Shown: piece by piece, positions 48,281-57,131 of the stretch | Layout of the letters: each line of letters opens with the position of its first letter | Numbering within the stretch: position 1 is the first letter of the stretch | Assembly: GCA_020637295.1 (NCBI GenBank) | Contig: JACJWF010000003.1 | Location: 298,960 to 362,959, forward strand | DNA from: Acidimicrobiaceae bacterium | Lineage (GTDB): Bacteria; Actinomycetota; Acidimicrobiia; Acidimicrobiales; Ilumatobacteraceae | Length of the DNA: 64,000 nt | Direction: 5' to 3' | The notes under the pieces: model-generated | The model's input: the letters and a program-made list of their open reading frames with translations, nothing else | What the model was told of the DNA's origin: nothing | The model's database searches: none | Position numbers and translations under genes: made by a program

Positions 48281-48344
48281 TCTCGCGACCTCAGCGGGTG
48301 CGCGTCACCGACGCGTCATCCGGACCGCCCAGGCCGGCGTTCCG

Positions 48345-49148
48345 CTACGCGGGCGATGCGCCGTTCACCAGGCCGAGGCCGGCGGTGCGGTAACCGAGGA
48401 GGACCAGCATGTCGTCGGACGCGAACTGGCGCACCGACGGGTCCAGCGACAGGAACCAGTTCTCCTGGGTGCGGTAGATCGGCCGGGTGTACCAGGCAAA
48501 GATCGCCGCCCGGTGGCGGTCGGTGGTCCGGTTGTTGCCGGTGCGGTGCCACAGCCGGCTGTCGAACACCACGAGGGAGCCGGCGGGTGCCTCGAACGGC
48601 ACCGGATCCACCGCGTCATCCGCCGTGGGCGGACGGTTGAGGAGGTGGCTGCCGGGGACGAAGCAGGTCGCCCCGTTCTCCGCCGTGAAGTCGTCCACGC
48701 ACCAGCCCGCGTTGCACCCTTGCGGCGCGGACGGCCACGGCGTGGGCACGAAGATCTGGTCGGCATGGAGCACCATCTCGCCCCCGCCCGGCCCGGTGAT
48801 GTTGGCGGAGATGTTGCCCAGCAGCATCGGCCAGCCGAGCACGGAACGCACCAGGCGCAGGGCCGCGGGGTGCTCGACGAGGTCGGCGAACACCGGGGCG
48901 CGGCTGAGGACGTTCCAGACACGCTGGTTGGTGTCGTCGGTGGGGTAGTCGAGCCCGAACTTCTGCTCCCGCCCGCGCCGCCGGTCCTCCGCTGCCGCCC
49001 TGTACAACTCCCCGCGGACGTCGGCCAGCGTGTCACCGGGCAGCACGCCGGTCAGTGCGCAGATGCCGTGCTCGGCCAGATCCGCCTCGGCTCGCTCGAT
49101 GTCGTCGGTGGGACGGGGAAGCGAGCCGGCCGCAGTCATCGGCGACAT
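48345..49148 (-). CDS. Phytanoyl-CoA dioxygenase family (PhyH) oxygenase
   Basis: The 267-residue protein has the PhyH double-stranded beta-helix. The first Fe ligands are His-x-Asp in VLHADQIF, and the second His lies in LWHRTGNNRT with the Arg that binds 2-oxoglutarate. The N-terminus EADLAEHGICALTGVLPGDTL is typical. Members hydroxylate CoA esters or small natural products. ATG 49148 is used, with ATG 49139 a close alternative. It is divergent from the Rieske oxygenase by 109 bp, so the two are probably co-regulated. Confidence 0.85.
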   Translation of the reverse strand: MSPMTAAGSLPRPTDDIERAEADLAEHGICALTGVLPGDTLADVRGELYRAAAEDRRRGREQKFGLDYPTDDTNQRVWNVLSRAPVFADLVEHPAALRLVRSVLGWPMLLGNISANITGPGGGEMVLHADQIFVPTPWPSAPQGCNAGWCVDDFTAENGATCFVPGSHLLNRPPTADDAVDPVPFEAPAGSLVVFDSRLWHRTGNNRTTDRHRAAIFAWYTRPIYRTQENWFLSLDPSVRQFASDDMLVLLGYRTAGLGLVNGASPA

Positions 49149-49257
49149 CCTTGCGCCTGCGAGAGGGCGTCGGCGTGTCGGACGCGCCGCCGGGTTTACT
49201 GGTCGCGGACTCAAGTAACGTCTGATCTCGCCGTTCCGACAGCACAGGGGGTTCGCG
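49149..49257. promoter_or_regulatory. Divergent promoter region between the PhyH and Rieske oxygenase genes
   Basis: The 109 bp separate two oppositely directed oxygenase genes. AGGGGG at 49246-49251 is the ribosome-binding site of the Rieske gene. TTTACT and AAGTAACGT stretches near 49193-49220 are the least GC-rich part and the likely promoter core. No clear operator repeat is visible. Confidence 0.35.
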
Positions 49258-50595
49258 ATGCCGGAAGTCCAGTCCCGAGGGGTGTTCGTCCACGAGGCCT
49301 CGCCCGCCGGCACCCGGCCGATCACCGCCGAGCGGTACATCTCCGAGGCCTGGCTGCGCCGTGAGTTCGATGAGCTGTGGCCCTCGGTGTGGCAGTTCGC
49401 CTGCCTCGAACGCGACGTCGCCGAGCCGGGCCAGTACGTGGTGTGGGACGTCGGCCGCGAGTCCATCGTGATCGCGCGGACCAGCGACGGCGATCTGGCC
49501 GCGAACTACAACGTGTGCCAGCACCGCGGTGCCCGCATCGCCACTGACGGCCGCGGCTGTGCGGAGCACCTCACCTGCCCCTACCACGGCTGGTCGTACC
49601 GGCTCGACGGGCGGCTGGTCGTGGTGCCGGACAACCAGCGCTTCCCCGGCGGTGTGGACCGGGCGCGACACTCGCTGAAGCCGGTCCGCGTCGACACCAT
49701 GTGGGGCCTGGTGTTCGTCTGCCCCAACCCGTCCGCTCCGCCGCTGGCGGAGTACCTCGGGCCGCTCTTGGAGGCGGTGGCGCCCTTCCAGCTGGAACGG
49801 ATGACGCTCGTCGCCGACCAGACGGTGCTGCTGAACTGCAACTGGAAGGCGGTCTTCGACAACTTCCACGAGCTGTACCACGTGGAGCACATCCACCCGC
49901 TCCACGAGCTGCAGTTCGACTGCCCGACGTCGCGCGTGGATCTGTACGCCAACGGCCACACAGGGGTCACCATCTACGGGCACACCGTCAACACCCGTCT
50001 GCCGATTCCGGACGCGCCAACCCCGGTGCTCAGCCGAGACCTGCTGCGCTTCGGCGGTGACCCGGGGGAGTACCAGGGGCGGGTGCTCGACGTGCGCGAA
50101 GCAACCCAGAAGCTGCGCCGCGAGGCCGGCCCGCGTCTCGGGTGGGACTACGACGCGTTCGAGGACTGGCAGCTCAGCGACGTGGAGCAGTACAACGCGT
50201 TGCCCAACCTGATGCTGACCCTGCAGCCCGACGACGCCATGGTGATGCGCGCGCGGCCGCACCCCACCGATCCCAACTGGTGCTGGTGGGACAAGTTCAG
50301 CCTGCACCGCCAGCCCGACCCCGCTGTCGCCGCCCGCCATGGGGTCCCGTTCGAGCCGCACGACCCGGCGGACCTGGCGTCCGTGCCGCGGCCGATGCAC
50401 GACGAGTTCACCCAGGATGATGTGATCGCCGGGCGCAAGACGTTGGGCGTCACCATCGACCAGGACGTCCATTTCATCCGTGACGTCCAGGCCGGAATGC
50501 ACTCCCGCGGGTTCGGGGCCCAGATCCTCAACGACGACGAGCGCCGCATCCAGCACTACCACGACTGGCTGGACCATGTGATGGGCGTGCGCTGA
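49258..50595 (+). CDS. Rieske non-haem iron oxygenase, large (alpha) subunit
   Basis: The 445-residue protein has a Rieske domain with Cys87-x-His89 (NVCQHRGARI) and Cys107-x-x-His110 (TCPYHGWSY), and a catalytic domain with the Fe site DNFHELYHVEHIH (His208 and His213, with the bridging acidic residue nearby at Glu205). The size is typical of ring-hydroxylating dioxygenase alpha subunits. No beta subunit, ferredoxin or reductase is adjacent. A [3Fe-4S] ferredoxin occurs at 55998. It might hydroxylate an aromatic ring or demethylate quaternary amines. Confidence 0.88.
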   Translation: MPEVQSRGVFVHEASPAGTRPITAERYISEAWLRREFDELWPSVWQFACLERDVAEPGQYVVWDVGRESIVIARTSDGDLAANYNVCQHRGARIATDGRGCAEHLTCPYHGWSYRLDGRLVVVPDNQRFPGGVDRARHSLKPVRVDTMWGLVFVCPNPSAPPLAEYLGPLLEAVAPFQLERMTLVADQTVLLNCNWKAVFDNFHELYHVEHIHPLHELQFDCPTSRVDLYANGHTGVTIYGHTVNTRLPIPDAPTPVLSRDLLRFGGDPGEYQGRVLDVREATQKLRREAGPRLGWDYDAFEDWQLSDVEQYNALPNLMLTLQPDDAMVMRARPHPTDPNWCWWDKFSLHRQPDPAVAARHGVPFEPHDPADLASVPRPMHDEFTQDDVIAGRKTLGVTIDQDVHFIRDVQAGMHSRGFGAQILNDDERRIQHYHDWLDHVMGVR

Positions 50596-50619
50596 CGGCA
50601 CCCACTGGCGAAAACGGCA

Positions 50620-50653
50620 CCGGCCGGCGCCGGGTCTCCCCAGCGCCGGCCGG
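50620..50653. terminator. Bidirectional GC-rich terminator hairpin
   Basis: CCGGCCGGCGC (50620-50630) and GCGCCGGCCGG (50643-50653) form an 11-bp perfect stem with a 12-base loop. It lies between the converging Rieske oxygenase and substrate-binding protein genes. There is no long T-run, as is common in high-GC genomes. Confidence 0.65.
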
Positions 50654-50704
50654 CACTCGATGTGGTTCAGGTGGCGGCTGGGCCGTCACCTTGATCTGAC
50701 GTCG

Positions 50705-51886
50705 TCAGACGCCCCAGAGGGCCTTGAAGGCATCCTCGGCGCCCGGCGGCATCCAGTCGCCACCGACGTCGATGATCGCCTGGGCCTCGGCCGGCTCATC
50801 GATGATGATGGTCGGCAGGGCGGCGGCGTCGCGCTCCTCGGTGAGCTCCATGCCCAGGCTCAGGCGGGCGGCAGCGTCCACCATCAGCCAGGCGGCGTAG
50901 CCCTTCGGGTCGGCGCTCCAGGCGCCCTGGGTGCCGGCCACGATCTCCTCGAGGTCGATCGTGCTGAAGTCCTGACCGTAGACGGTGACCTGGTCGGCGA
51001 GGCCGGCCGAAGCCAGGGTGGCGGTGACGCCACCGGGCAGGTCGCCGAAGGAGGCGAAGACGTAGTTGATCGACGAGTCGGCCTGGAGGGCCGAGGCCAC
51101 CAGGTCCGGCACCTTGCCCTGGATCAGGTCGTCGAGCGTCACGTTGAGCTCGGTGACCTTGCAGGTCGAGCAGTTGGCGGCCATCTGGGCCTTGTAGGCG
51201 TCGGTCTCGACGACGAGCACCGGGAAGTCGGGGATGCTCACGACGAGGACGTTGGCCGCACCCTCGGAATCGACGATCGCCCAGTCCGCCATCAGCGGGC
51301 CGGTCTTGGACACGAAGTTCTCGTCACCACACTGCATGTAGATGCCGAGGTCCGCGCTGGGGTCGTCGGTGCCGAAGCAGGACAGCAGCGGGATGCCCGC
51401 AGCCTTGGCCGCGTCGACCTGCGGCTGGAACTGGGCGGCAACGACACCGGTCATCGCGATGTAGTCCGGGCCGGCGTCGATGGCCGCCTGGATGCCGGGG
51501 CCGGGGTCGGCGCTCTGCATCGGGAAGATCTGCAGATCCCAGCCGAGGGCCTCGGTCGCAGCCTTGAAGCCGGGGGTGAGGTACGCAGCGCACGTCGGCA
51601 CGTCGCACTCCATCCAGGCAATCGTGTGCTTCTCCGGCACCGCGGTCAGCGGGATCGTGACACCGATCGAGCCGTCAGCGGTGAGGTGCGCCTCGACGTT
51701 GGCACGCGCAGCGGCCAGGCCGGCATCCTCGCCACCGGCAGCGGTGGTCTCGGTGCCGCCACCGGCAGCGGTGGTCTCGGTGCTGCCGCCGGCCGTGGTG
51801 TCGGTCGACTTCTCGTCGTCACCACAGGCGCCGACGACGATGCCGGCGACCGCCATGACGGCGAGAACGGAACGGAACTTTCTCAT
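50705..51886 (-). CDS. CUT2-type ABC transporter substrate-binding lipoprotein
   Basis: The 393-residue protein has a lipobox (GIVVGAC), a Thr/Gly linker containing an imperfect GGTETTAAGG repeat, and a periplasmic-binding-protein type I fold (peripla_BP_4). Characteristic segments are KAATEALGWDLQIFPMQSADPGPGIQAAIDAGPDYI and AAGIPLLSCFG. Such proteins bind sugars, polyols or purine-like ligands for CUT2 importers. It is divergent from the ATPase and permease genes, and shares their control region. Confidence 0.88.
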   Translation of the reverse strand: MRKFRSVLAVMAVAGIVVGACGDDEKSTDTTAGGSTETTAAGGGTETTAAGGEDAGLAAARANVEAHLTADGSIGVTIPLTAVPEKHTIAWMECDVPTCAAYLTPGFKAATEALGWDLQIFPMQSADPGPGIQAAIDAGPDYIAMTGVVAAQFQPQVDAAKAAGIPLLSCFGTDDPSADLGIYMQCGDENFVSKTGPLMADWAIVDSEGAANVLVVSIPDFPVLVVETDAYKAQMAANCSTCKVTELNVTLDDLIQGKVPDLVASALQADSSINYVFASFGDLPGGVTATLASAGLADQVTVYGQDFSTIDLEEIVAGTQGAWSADPKGYAAWLMVDAAARLSLGMELTEERDAAALPTIIIDEPAEAQAIIDVGGDWMPPGAEDAFKALWGV

Positions 51887-51903
51887 GGATTCCCCCTCGT
51901 GAA

Positions 51904-51974
51904 CGAGACAAGTGGATAGGTGGGATGTCTCGTGGTCGGGCAGTTTATTGATACTGCGACCAGTTTGCTAGTCT
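51904..51974. promoter_or_regulatory. Inverted repeat and promoter elements between the binding-protein and ABC genes
   Basis: CGAGACA (51904-51910) and TGTCTCG (51926-51932) form a perfect inverted repeat. TTGATA at 51948 with TAGTCT at 51969 is a candidate promoter toward the ABC operon. This area is AT-richer than its surroundings. Its place between two divergent transport genes suggests a shared operator. Confidence 0.45.
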
Positions 51975-52027
51975 TTGTTGAACGGCAGCCCAAAAAGTCG
52001 GGCGCCGCGAACGAGGGGGGAGGTGGA

Positions 52028-53542
52028 GTGGCCGACGCGCTCCGCATCGAACATCTGTCGAAGACGTTCCCTGGCCAGTCCGCGCTCGTCGACGTCGACC
52101 TCGACGTCGCAGCGGGCGAGGTGCATGCCCTGGTCGGGCAGAACGGCTCCGGCAAGTCCACACTGATCAAGGTCCTCGCTGGCTATCACCAGCCAGATCC
52201 CGGCGGCAGCGCATGGGCGAACGACGAGCCGCTGACGCTCGGCGACGGCGACGCAGCGGCCGCGGCAGGCATCCGCTTCGTCCACCAGGACCTCGGTCTC
52301 ATCGGCAACCTCAGCACGGTGGAGAACATTGCGCTCACCGCCGGCTACACCACCGGCGTCGGCGGCCACATCCGCTGGCGCGACGATGTGCGCCGGGCGC
52401 GAGAGGCGATGGATGCACTGGGTCTGGGCAGCATCGACGTCAAGAAACCCGTGGACAGCTTGCCCCCGTCGCAGAAGACGGCAGTGGCCATCGCCCGTGC
52501 CATCAGCGGCTGGGAGGAGGGTGCCAACCTGCTGGTGCTTGACGAGCCGACAGCCACCCTGCCGGGGGCGGACGTGGAGCGCCTCTTCGAGGTCATCCAC
52601 CGCCTCAAGGAGCGTGGCGTCTCCATCCTGTACGTGTCGCACCACCTCGACGAGGTGTTCGAGCTCGCCGACCGCGTGACGGTGCTGCGCGACGCCCACA
52701 AGATCGCCACCGTGCCGGTCGCCGGCCTGGACCATGGCGGCCTGGTCGAGCTGATCGTCGGGCACCGCATCGACGCCGCGACGGCCAGCGTGTTCGGCAG
52801 TGACGCCAGTTCCGTGCTGCGGGTGCGGAACCTCCACGGCGGCAACGTCCACGGCATCGATCTGGACGTCCACGAGGGCGAGATCGTCGGCCTTGCGGGC
52901 ATCACTGGCTCCGGCCGGGAGCACGTGCTGGAGCTCATCGCCGGGCAGCTGCCCCGTGACGAGGGCGACGTGGTGGTGGATGGTCGGGTGGTCAAGAACT
53001 ACAACCCGCGCTCGGCCATCGACGCCGGCATCGCGTTCGTGCCGGCCGACCGCAAGGTCCGCGGCACCGTCGGCCCGATGTCGGTGCGCGAGAACCTGAC
53101 GCTCAGCGACCTCACCCCGCATTTCGTGGCCGGCAGGCTGCGGCACAAGCGGGAGCGCGACGAGACGCACTCGTGGATCCACAAGCTGTCGATCAAGACG
53201 CCGGGGCCCGAGGCGGCCATCGGCGCGCTCAGCGGTGGCAACCAGCAGAAGGTCATGTTCGGCAAGGCGCTGCGCCTCGCGCCGAAGGTTCTCCTCCTGG
53301 CGGAGCCCACGCAGGGCATCGACATCGGCGCCAAGGACCAGATCCATTCACTCGTCGACCAGGCCGCCCAAGAGGGCGTGGCGACATTTGTGGCCACCAC
53401 CGACACCGACGAGCTCGTCCGGCTCTGTCACCGCGTCCTGGTGATCGTCGACGGGCAGATCGTCGCCGAGATCAGCGGTGGCGACATTTCGGCGGAGAAG
53501 ATCGAACACACCCAATTGCAGACCTCCAGGAGGAGCGCGTGA
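52028..53542 (+). CDS. CUT2-type ABC transporter ATPase with two nucleotide-binding domains
   Basis: The 504-residue protein is a tandem ATPase of the RbsA/MglA kind. Domain 1 has Walker A GQNGSGKST and Walker B LLVLDEPTATLP, but a degenerate signature (LPPSQKTAVAIARA). Domain 2 has a degenerate Walker A (GITGSGREH, no Lys) and Walker B (LLLAEPTQGID), but a good signature LSGGNQQKV. This gives one working composite ATP site, as usual for the CUT2 class. GTG 52028 follows GGGGGGAGG. The permease gene overlaps at GTGA. Confidence 0.9.
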   Translation: MADALRIEHLSKTFPGQSALVDVDLDVAAGEVHALVGQNGSGKSTLIKVLAGYHQPDPGGSAWANDEPLTLGDGDAAAAAGIRFVHQDLGLIGNLSTVENIALTAGYTTGVGGHIRWRDDVRRAREAMDALGLGSIDVKKPVDSLPPSQKTAVAIARAISGWEEGANLLVLDEPTATLPGADVERLFEVIHRLKERGVSILYVSHHLDEVFELADRVTVLRDAHKIATVPVAGLDHGGLVELIVGHRIDAATASVFGSDASSVLRVRNLHGGNVHGIDLDVHEGEIVGLAGITGSGREHVLELIAGQLPRDEGDVVVDGRVVKNYNPRSAIDAGIAFVPADRKVRGTVGPMSVRENLTLSDLTPHFVAGRLRHKRERDETHSWIHKLSIKTPGPEAAIGALSGGNQQKVMFGKALRLAPKVLLLAEPTQGIDIGAKDQIHSLVDQAAQEGVATFVATTDTDELVRLCHRVLVIVDGQIVAEISGGDISAEKIEHTQLQTSRRSA

Positions 53543-54555
53543 TCAACCGACTCAGACTCGATAAGTACAGCGCGCTGTACCTGTGGGCCTTCTTCATGGT
53601 GCTGTTCACCATCCTGCGTCCGGACACGTTCCTGACGACGACGTCCTTCAAGCTGGTCACCCAGGAGAACGTCATCAACGGGGTGCTGGCGCTGGCCTTC
53701 CTGATCCCGCTGGCGACCGGCACCTACGACCTGTCGATCGGCCTCAACATGTCTGCCTGCCTGGTGGTCATCAACTGGATCGCCAAGAACACGGACCTGC
53801 CCCAAGGGGTGGGCCTGCTGCTCGGGCTGGGCGTGTGCCTGCTCGCTGGCACGATCAGCGGCTTCGTCGTGGTCAAGCTGAAGGTGGACAGCTTCATCGC
53901 CACCTTGGGCATGAGCCAGATACTCACGGCATTCGTCTTGTTCGTCTCGCCGCAGACGATCAGCGGTGAGCTGTCGGACGCCTACAAGAACGTGGGTGCG
54001 GCCCAGTTCTTCGGCCTCCAGCGGTTCGTGTGGTACCTCCTCATCCTCGCCATCATCGTGTGGTACGTGCTGGAGCACACGCCGCTCGGCCGGCAGATGT
54101 TCGCCACGGGTGGCAATCCCGAGGCCGCCCGCCTCACGGGCATCCGGACCGACCGGCTGCGGTGGGGTTCGCTCATCGCCTCGGCGCTCGTCGCCGGCTT
54201 CGCCGGCGTGGTCTACTCCTGGAAGGTCGGCACCTACGGCCAGTCGATCGGGCCGGGCTACCTGTTTCCCGCCGTTGCTGCAGTCTTCTTCGGAGCCTCG
54301 CAGCTGAAGGGCCGTCCCAACGTGTGGGGGGCGATGATCGCCCTGTACGCGCTGGCCTGGGGCGTGAAGGGCTTGAACCTCATCTACACCACCCAGCAGT
54401 GGATCCGCCCGCTGTTCGAGGGTGTCTCCTTGCTGGCTGCCGTTGCGCTGGCCAGCCGCAACCAGATCATCAAGATCCGCAAGCGCAAGACGCCGATCGG
54501 TCAGGCGGTGCTGGAGGACCTCGGGGTCTCGCCGAAAGAAGCCGCCGGCGCGTGA
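53539..54555 (+). CDS. CUT2-type ABC transporter permease
   Basis: The 338-residue protein has about nine to ten membrane segments and RbsC-family landmarks. These are FLIPLATGTYDLSIGLNMS, VDSFIATLGMSQI, the cytoplasmic loop TPLGRQMFATGGNPEAARLTGI, and GPGYLFPAVAAVFFGAS. The GTG start lies in a GTGA overlap behind AGGAGG. With the ATPase and the divergent binding protein it makes a complete importer. The substrate is not determined by sequence. Confidence 0.9.
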   Translation: MINRLRLDKYSALYLWAFFMVLFTILRPDTFLTTTSFKLVTQENVINGVLALAFLIPLATGTYDLSIGLNMSACLVVINWIAKNTDLPQGVGLLLGLGVCLLAGTISGFVVVKLKVDSFIATLGMSQILTAFVLFVSPQTISGELSDAYKNVGAAQFFGLQRFVWYLLILAIIVWYVLEHTPLGRQMFATGGNPEAARLTGIRTDRLRWGSLIASALVAGFAGVVYSWKVGTYGQSIGPGYLFPAVAAVFFGASQLKGRPNVWGAMIALYALAWGVKGLNLIYTTQQWIRPLFEGVSLLAAVALASRNQIIKIRKRKTPIGQAVLEDLGVSPKEAAGA

Positions 54556-54568
54556 TCTCCTCAGGAGC

Positions 54569-54606
54569 CAACGGCCGTCGGGGTGTCCGTACCCTGGCGG
54601 CCGTTG
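54569..54606. terminator. Hairpin after the permease gene
   Basis: CAACGGCCG (54569-54577) and CGGCCGTTG (54598-54606) form a perfect 9-bp stem 14 bp after the stop. The tail TGTCGC is only weakly T-rich. It probably ends the ABC operon. A further small hairpin, GCGGGGA (54705-54711) with TCCCCGC (54722-54728), lies before the next gene. Confidence 0.55.
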
Positions 54607-54776
54607 TCGCGTCCGGGCACGTGCGCCGGCTGTCGAACGGCTATTCGCTGGTCGCCACGGTCCGGCCCATGAACGCGTACCCGTCCCACAGCAGTCCGAC
54701 CGTTGCGGGGAGGGCAGCAAGTCCCCGCCGCTGTGATCTTGTCCACGCCGGGGGGCGCACCACTACCGTTTAGGGC

Positions 54777-55937
54777 ATGGCCGATACCACGACCCGAGCC
54801 CACTTCGAGCCCGAGCACGAGGCGTTCCGCGAGTCGTTCGCCGCGTTCGTCGCCAAGGAGCTCGCGCCGGATTACCTCCAGTGGGAGAAGGACGGCATCG
54901 CGCCGCGGTGGATCTTCACCAAGGCCGGCGAATACGGCTTCACCGGCATGTCCGTGCCCGAGCAGTACGGCGGTGGCGGCTCCGACGACTTCCGCTTCAA
55001 CCAGGTCATCGCCGAGGTGCTGGCCGATGCGGGCATCGGTGGGGCCGGCCTCGGCGTCACCCTGCACAACGACATCCTCACGCCGTACTTCGTGGAGTAC
55101 TGCAACGACGAGCAGTCCGCCCGCTGGCTGCCGGGCATCGCCAGGGGGGAGCTGATCACGGCCATCGCGATGACCGAGCCCGGTACCGGCAGTGACCTGG
55201 CCAGCGTCGGCACCACCGCTGTGCGCGACGGCGACGTGTACGTGCTCAACGGCTCCAAGACGTTCATCACCAACGGCATCAACAGCGACCTCGTCATCGT
55301 GGTGGCGAAGACCGACCCGACCCAGCGCCACACCGGCATGTCCCTCCTCGTGGTCGAGCGCGGCATGGACGGGTTCGAACGCGGCCGCAACCTGGACAAG
55401 GTGGGCCTGCACAGCCAGGACACCGCCGAGCTGTTCTTCACCGATGTCCGGGTGCCGGCGGCCAACCTGCTGGGGGAGGAGGGCAAGGGCTTCGCCTACC
55501 TCACCAACAACCTGGCGCAGGAACGGCTGTCGATCGCCGTCACCGGCGTCGCCTCGGCGCGTGCCGCACTGCGCTGGACCGTGGACTACGTGAAGGAGCG
55601 GAAGGCGTTCGGCCAGCCGCTCTCGGCCTTCCAGAACACCAAGTTCGTGCTCGCCGAGGTCACGACCGCCGTGGACGTGGCGCAGGCGTACGTGGACCAG
55701 TGCGTCCTGAAGCTCAATGCCGGCACGCTGACCGCGGCCGAGGCGGCGCAGGCGAAGTACTGGTGCACGGAGCTCCAGCAGTCCGCCGTGGACAAGTGCC
55801 TGCAGCTGTTCGGCGGCTACGGGTTCATGACCGAGTACCCGATCGCCCGTGCCTACGCAGACGCCCGGGTCACCACCATCTACGGCGGCACCACCGAGGT
55901 GATGAAGACCATCATCGCCAAGTCCCTCGGCCTCTGA
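54777..55937 (+). CDS. Acyl-CoA dehydrogenase (short/branched chain type)
   Basis: The 386-residue protein has the full three-domain pattern: the helical N-terminal domain (HEAFRESFAAFVAKEL), the flavin region AIAMTEPGTGSDLASVGTTA, and SKTFITNGINSDLVIVVAKTDP. The C-terminal end is LQLFGGYGFMTEYPIARAYADARVTTIYGGTTEVMKTIIAKSLG, here split across two motifs. The length matches actinobacterial FadE/AcdA. It probably introduces a 2,3-double bond in acyl-CoA during beta-oxidation, in concert with the thiolase pair downstream. Confidence 0.92.
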   Translation: MADTTTRAHFEPEHEAFRESFAAFVAKELAPDYLQWEKDGIAPRWIFTKAGEYGFTGMSVPEQYGGGGSDDFRFNQVIAEVLADAGIGGAGLGVTLHNDILTPYFVEYCNDEQSARWLPGIARGELITAIAMTEPGTGSDLASVGTTAVRDGDVYVLNGSKTFITNGINSDLVIVVAKTDPTQRHTGMSLLVVERGMDGFERGRNLDKVGLHSQDTAELFFTDVRVPAANLLGEEGKGFAYLTNNLAQERLSIAVTGVASARAALRWTVDYVKERKAFGQPLSAFQNTKFVLAEVTTAVDVAQAYVDQCVLKLNAGTLTAAEAAQAKYWCTELQQSAVDKCLQLFGGYGFMTEYPIARAYADARVTTIYGGTTEVMKTIIAKSLGL

Positions 55938-55997
55938 CCCGCTGCGGGACCTTCGCCCCTGTCCCGACGGCCCACCCGTCCGGTTGCATCGGCGTCC

Positions 55998-56231
55998 ATG
56001 ACATCGGAGGACAACGGGCAGCGCGTCGGCGTGCGCATCCGCACCCATCCGAGCGTCTGCAACGGCTGGGGCCAGTGCCATCGCTGGGCACCCGAGGTGT
56101 ACCTCCTCGACGACGAGGGGTACATCGACGTGCACGTGGTGGATGTGCCGGCGGAGCATGCCGAGGCCGCCGAGCTCGGCGCCGCCGCCTGCCCGGAGCG
56201 GGCCATCACCGTCATCCGCCCGCCCGCCTGA
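55998..56231 (+). CDS. [3Fe-4S] ferredoxin
   Basis: The 77-residue protein has the three-Cys pattern of actinobacterial P450-associated ferredoxins: CNGWGQC (positions 21 and 27) and CPERAI near the C-terminus. VRIRTHPSVC and APEVYLLDDEGYIDV fit the same family. With only three cluster cysteines it should hold a [3Fe-4S] cluster. It could feed the Rieske oxygenase upstream or a P450 outside the window. No P450 is present here. Confidence 0.88.
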   Translation: MTSEDNGQRVGVRIRTHPSVCNGWGQCHRWAPEVYLLDDEGYIDVHVVDVPAEHAEAAELGAAACPERAITVIRPPA

Positions 56232-56250
56232 CCCTGGCGGAGATCACGGC

Positions 56251-56560
56251 CCCTCGCCACCCTCGCCCACCCTCGCCACCCTCGCTCACCCTCGCCCACC
56301 CTCGCCCACCCTCGCCACCCTCGCCCACCCGCGCCGCCCGCCCACCCGGGGTGACCCGCCCCTCCCGTCAACCGAGTGTGGACCCCGACCCCGGGGTGCG
56401 AGTACGCACTCGGTTGAGGTCTGGCACTCGGGTCGGGGGCTTGGGACTCGGGTCGGGGGTGTGGCACTCGGGTCGGGGGTGTGGCACTCGGACCGGGGAT
56501 GCGGGGGTGAGGCGGGGTGAGGCGGGGTGAGGCGGGGTGAGGTGGGGTGAGGTGGGGAGC
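56251..56560. repeat. Composite tandem-repeat block between ferredoxin and OB-fold genes
   Basis: The 440-bp gap (56232-56671) holds three different arrays. First, a 9-10 bp array of CACCCTCGCC-like units from 56251 to about 56336. Second, four exact-length 20-bp units at 56421, 56441, 56461 and 56481, with core ACTCGGGTCGGGGG. Third, 10-bp GGCGGGGTGA-like units from 56511 to about 56560. Between the first two lies an inverted repeat, CAACCGAGTG (56369-56378) with CACTCGGTTG (56407-56416). No gene is supported. The strong strand asymmetry could form G-quadruplex or triplex structures. Confidence 0.85.
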
Positions 56561-56671
56561 GGGAGCGGGAGCGGTCGGGCGGGGTGAGGCGTCCGACTTC
56601 GGCGGCGGGGGGTGGCCGTCGTAGCGTTGGGTCATACCCCGCGTCCGCGCCACACGCTTCGAGGAGGAGCC

Positions 56672-57064
56672 GTGACTGCCCAGATCCCGTTGGTCGACTA
56701 CCTGGTCCTCGACGACACACCGCACCTGGAGGCCAACGAGTGCACCTCCTGCGGTGCCCGCTACTTCGACCGCCGCAACGCCTGCGCCGGCTGCTTCGGC
56801 ACCGAGTTCCGCAAGGTCACCGTGCCCACCGAGGGCGAGGTGCGGGCGTTCACCATCGTGACGTTCGCCGCCCCCGGCGTTCCCGTGCCGTTCGTGGCGG
56901 CCGTGGTGGACTGCAACGGCACCAGCGTCCGTGGCAACCTGATCAATGTGGACCCGGACCCCGAGCACGTCTCGCTGGGCATGAAGGTCCGCCTGGCCAC
57001 CTACTCCCTCGGTCTCGACGACAACGGGGTCGAAGCCGTCGGCTTCGGCTTCGAGCCCGCCTGA
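56672..57064 (+). CDS. OB-fold/zinc-ribbon (DUF35) partner of thiolase
   Basis: The 130-residue protein has a zinc ribbon CTSCGARYFDRRNACAGC (four Cys) followed by an OB-fold (EVRAFTIVTFAAPGVPVPFVAA, RGNLINVDPDPEHVSLGMKV). DUF35 proteins pair with thiolase-like lipid-transfer proteins as acyl-CoA binding subunits, for example in steroid side-chain retro-aldolases. GTG 56672 has GAGGAGGAG directly upstream. The thiolase gene follows after 67 bp, supporting a two-subunit enzyme. Confidence 0.85.
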   Translation: MTAQIPLVDYLVLDDTPHLEANECTSCGARYFDRRNACAGCFGTEFRKVTVPTEGEVRAFTIVTFAAPGVPVPFVAAVVDCNGTSVRGNLINVDPDPEHVSLGMKVRLATYSLGLDDNGVEAVGFGFEPA

Positions 57065-57131
57065 ACCCGTCCACCCGTCCGCACACACCCTTTCGCACAC
57101 CAGCACCAGATCGCACACAAGGAGCACTCCG

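Noticed and set aside
54690..54750. Cobalamin-riboswitch-like CCCGCCGCTGTGA sequence before the acyl-CoA dehydrogenase
   Set aside because: It resembles the B12-box end, but the upstream GGTG-AATCC core and surrounding helices are missing, and the next gene has no B12 link. Treated as chance plus a small hairpin.
56251..56560. CRISPR-like repeat array
   Set aside because: The units are contiguous 9-20 bp tandem repeats without unique spacers, and no cas genes are present. The Cas4-like nuclease at 18896 is far away and of the general RecB type.
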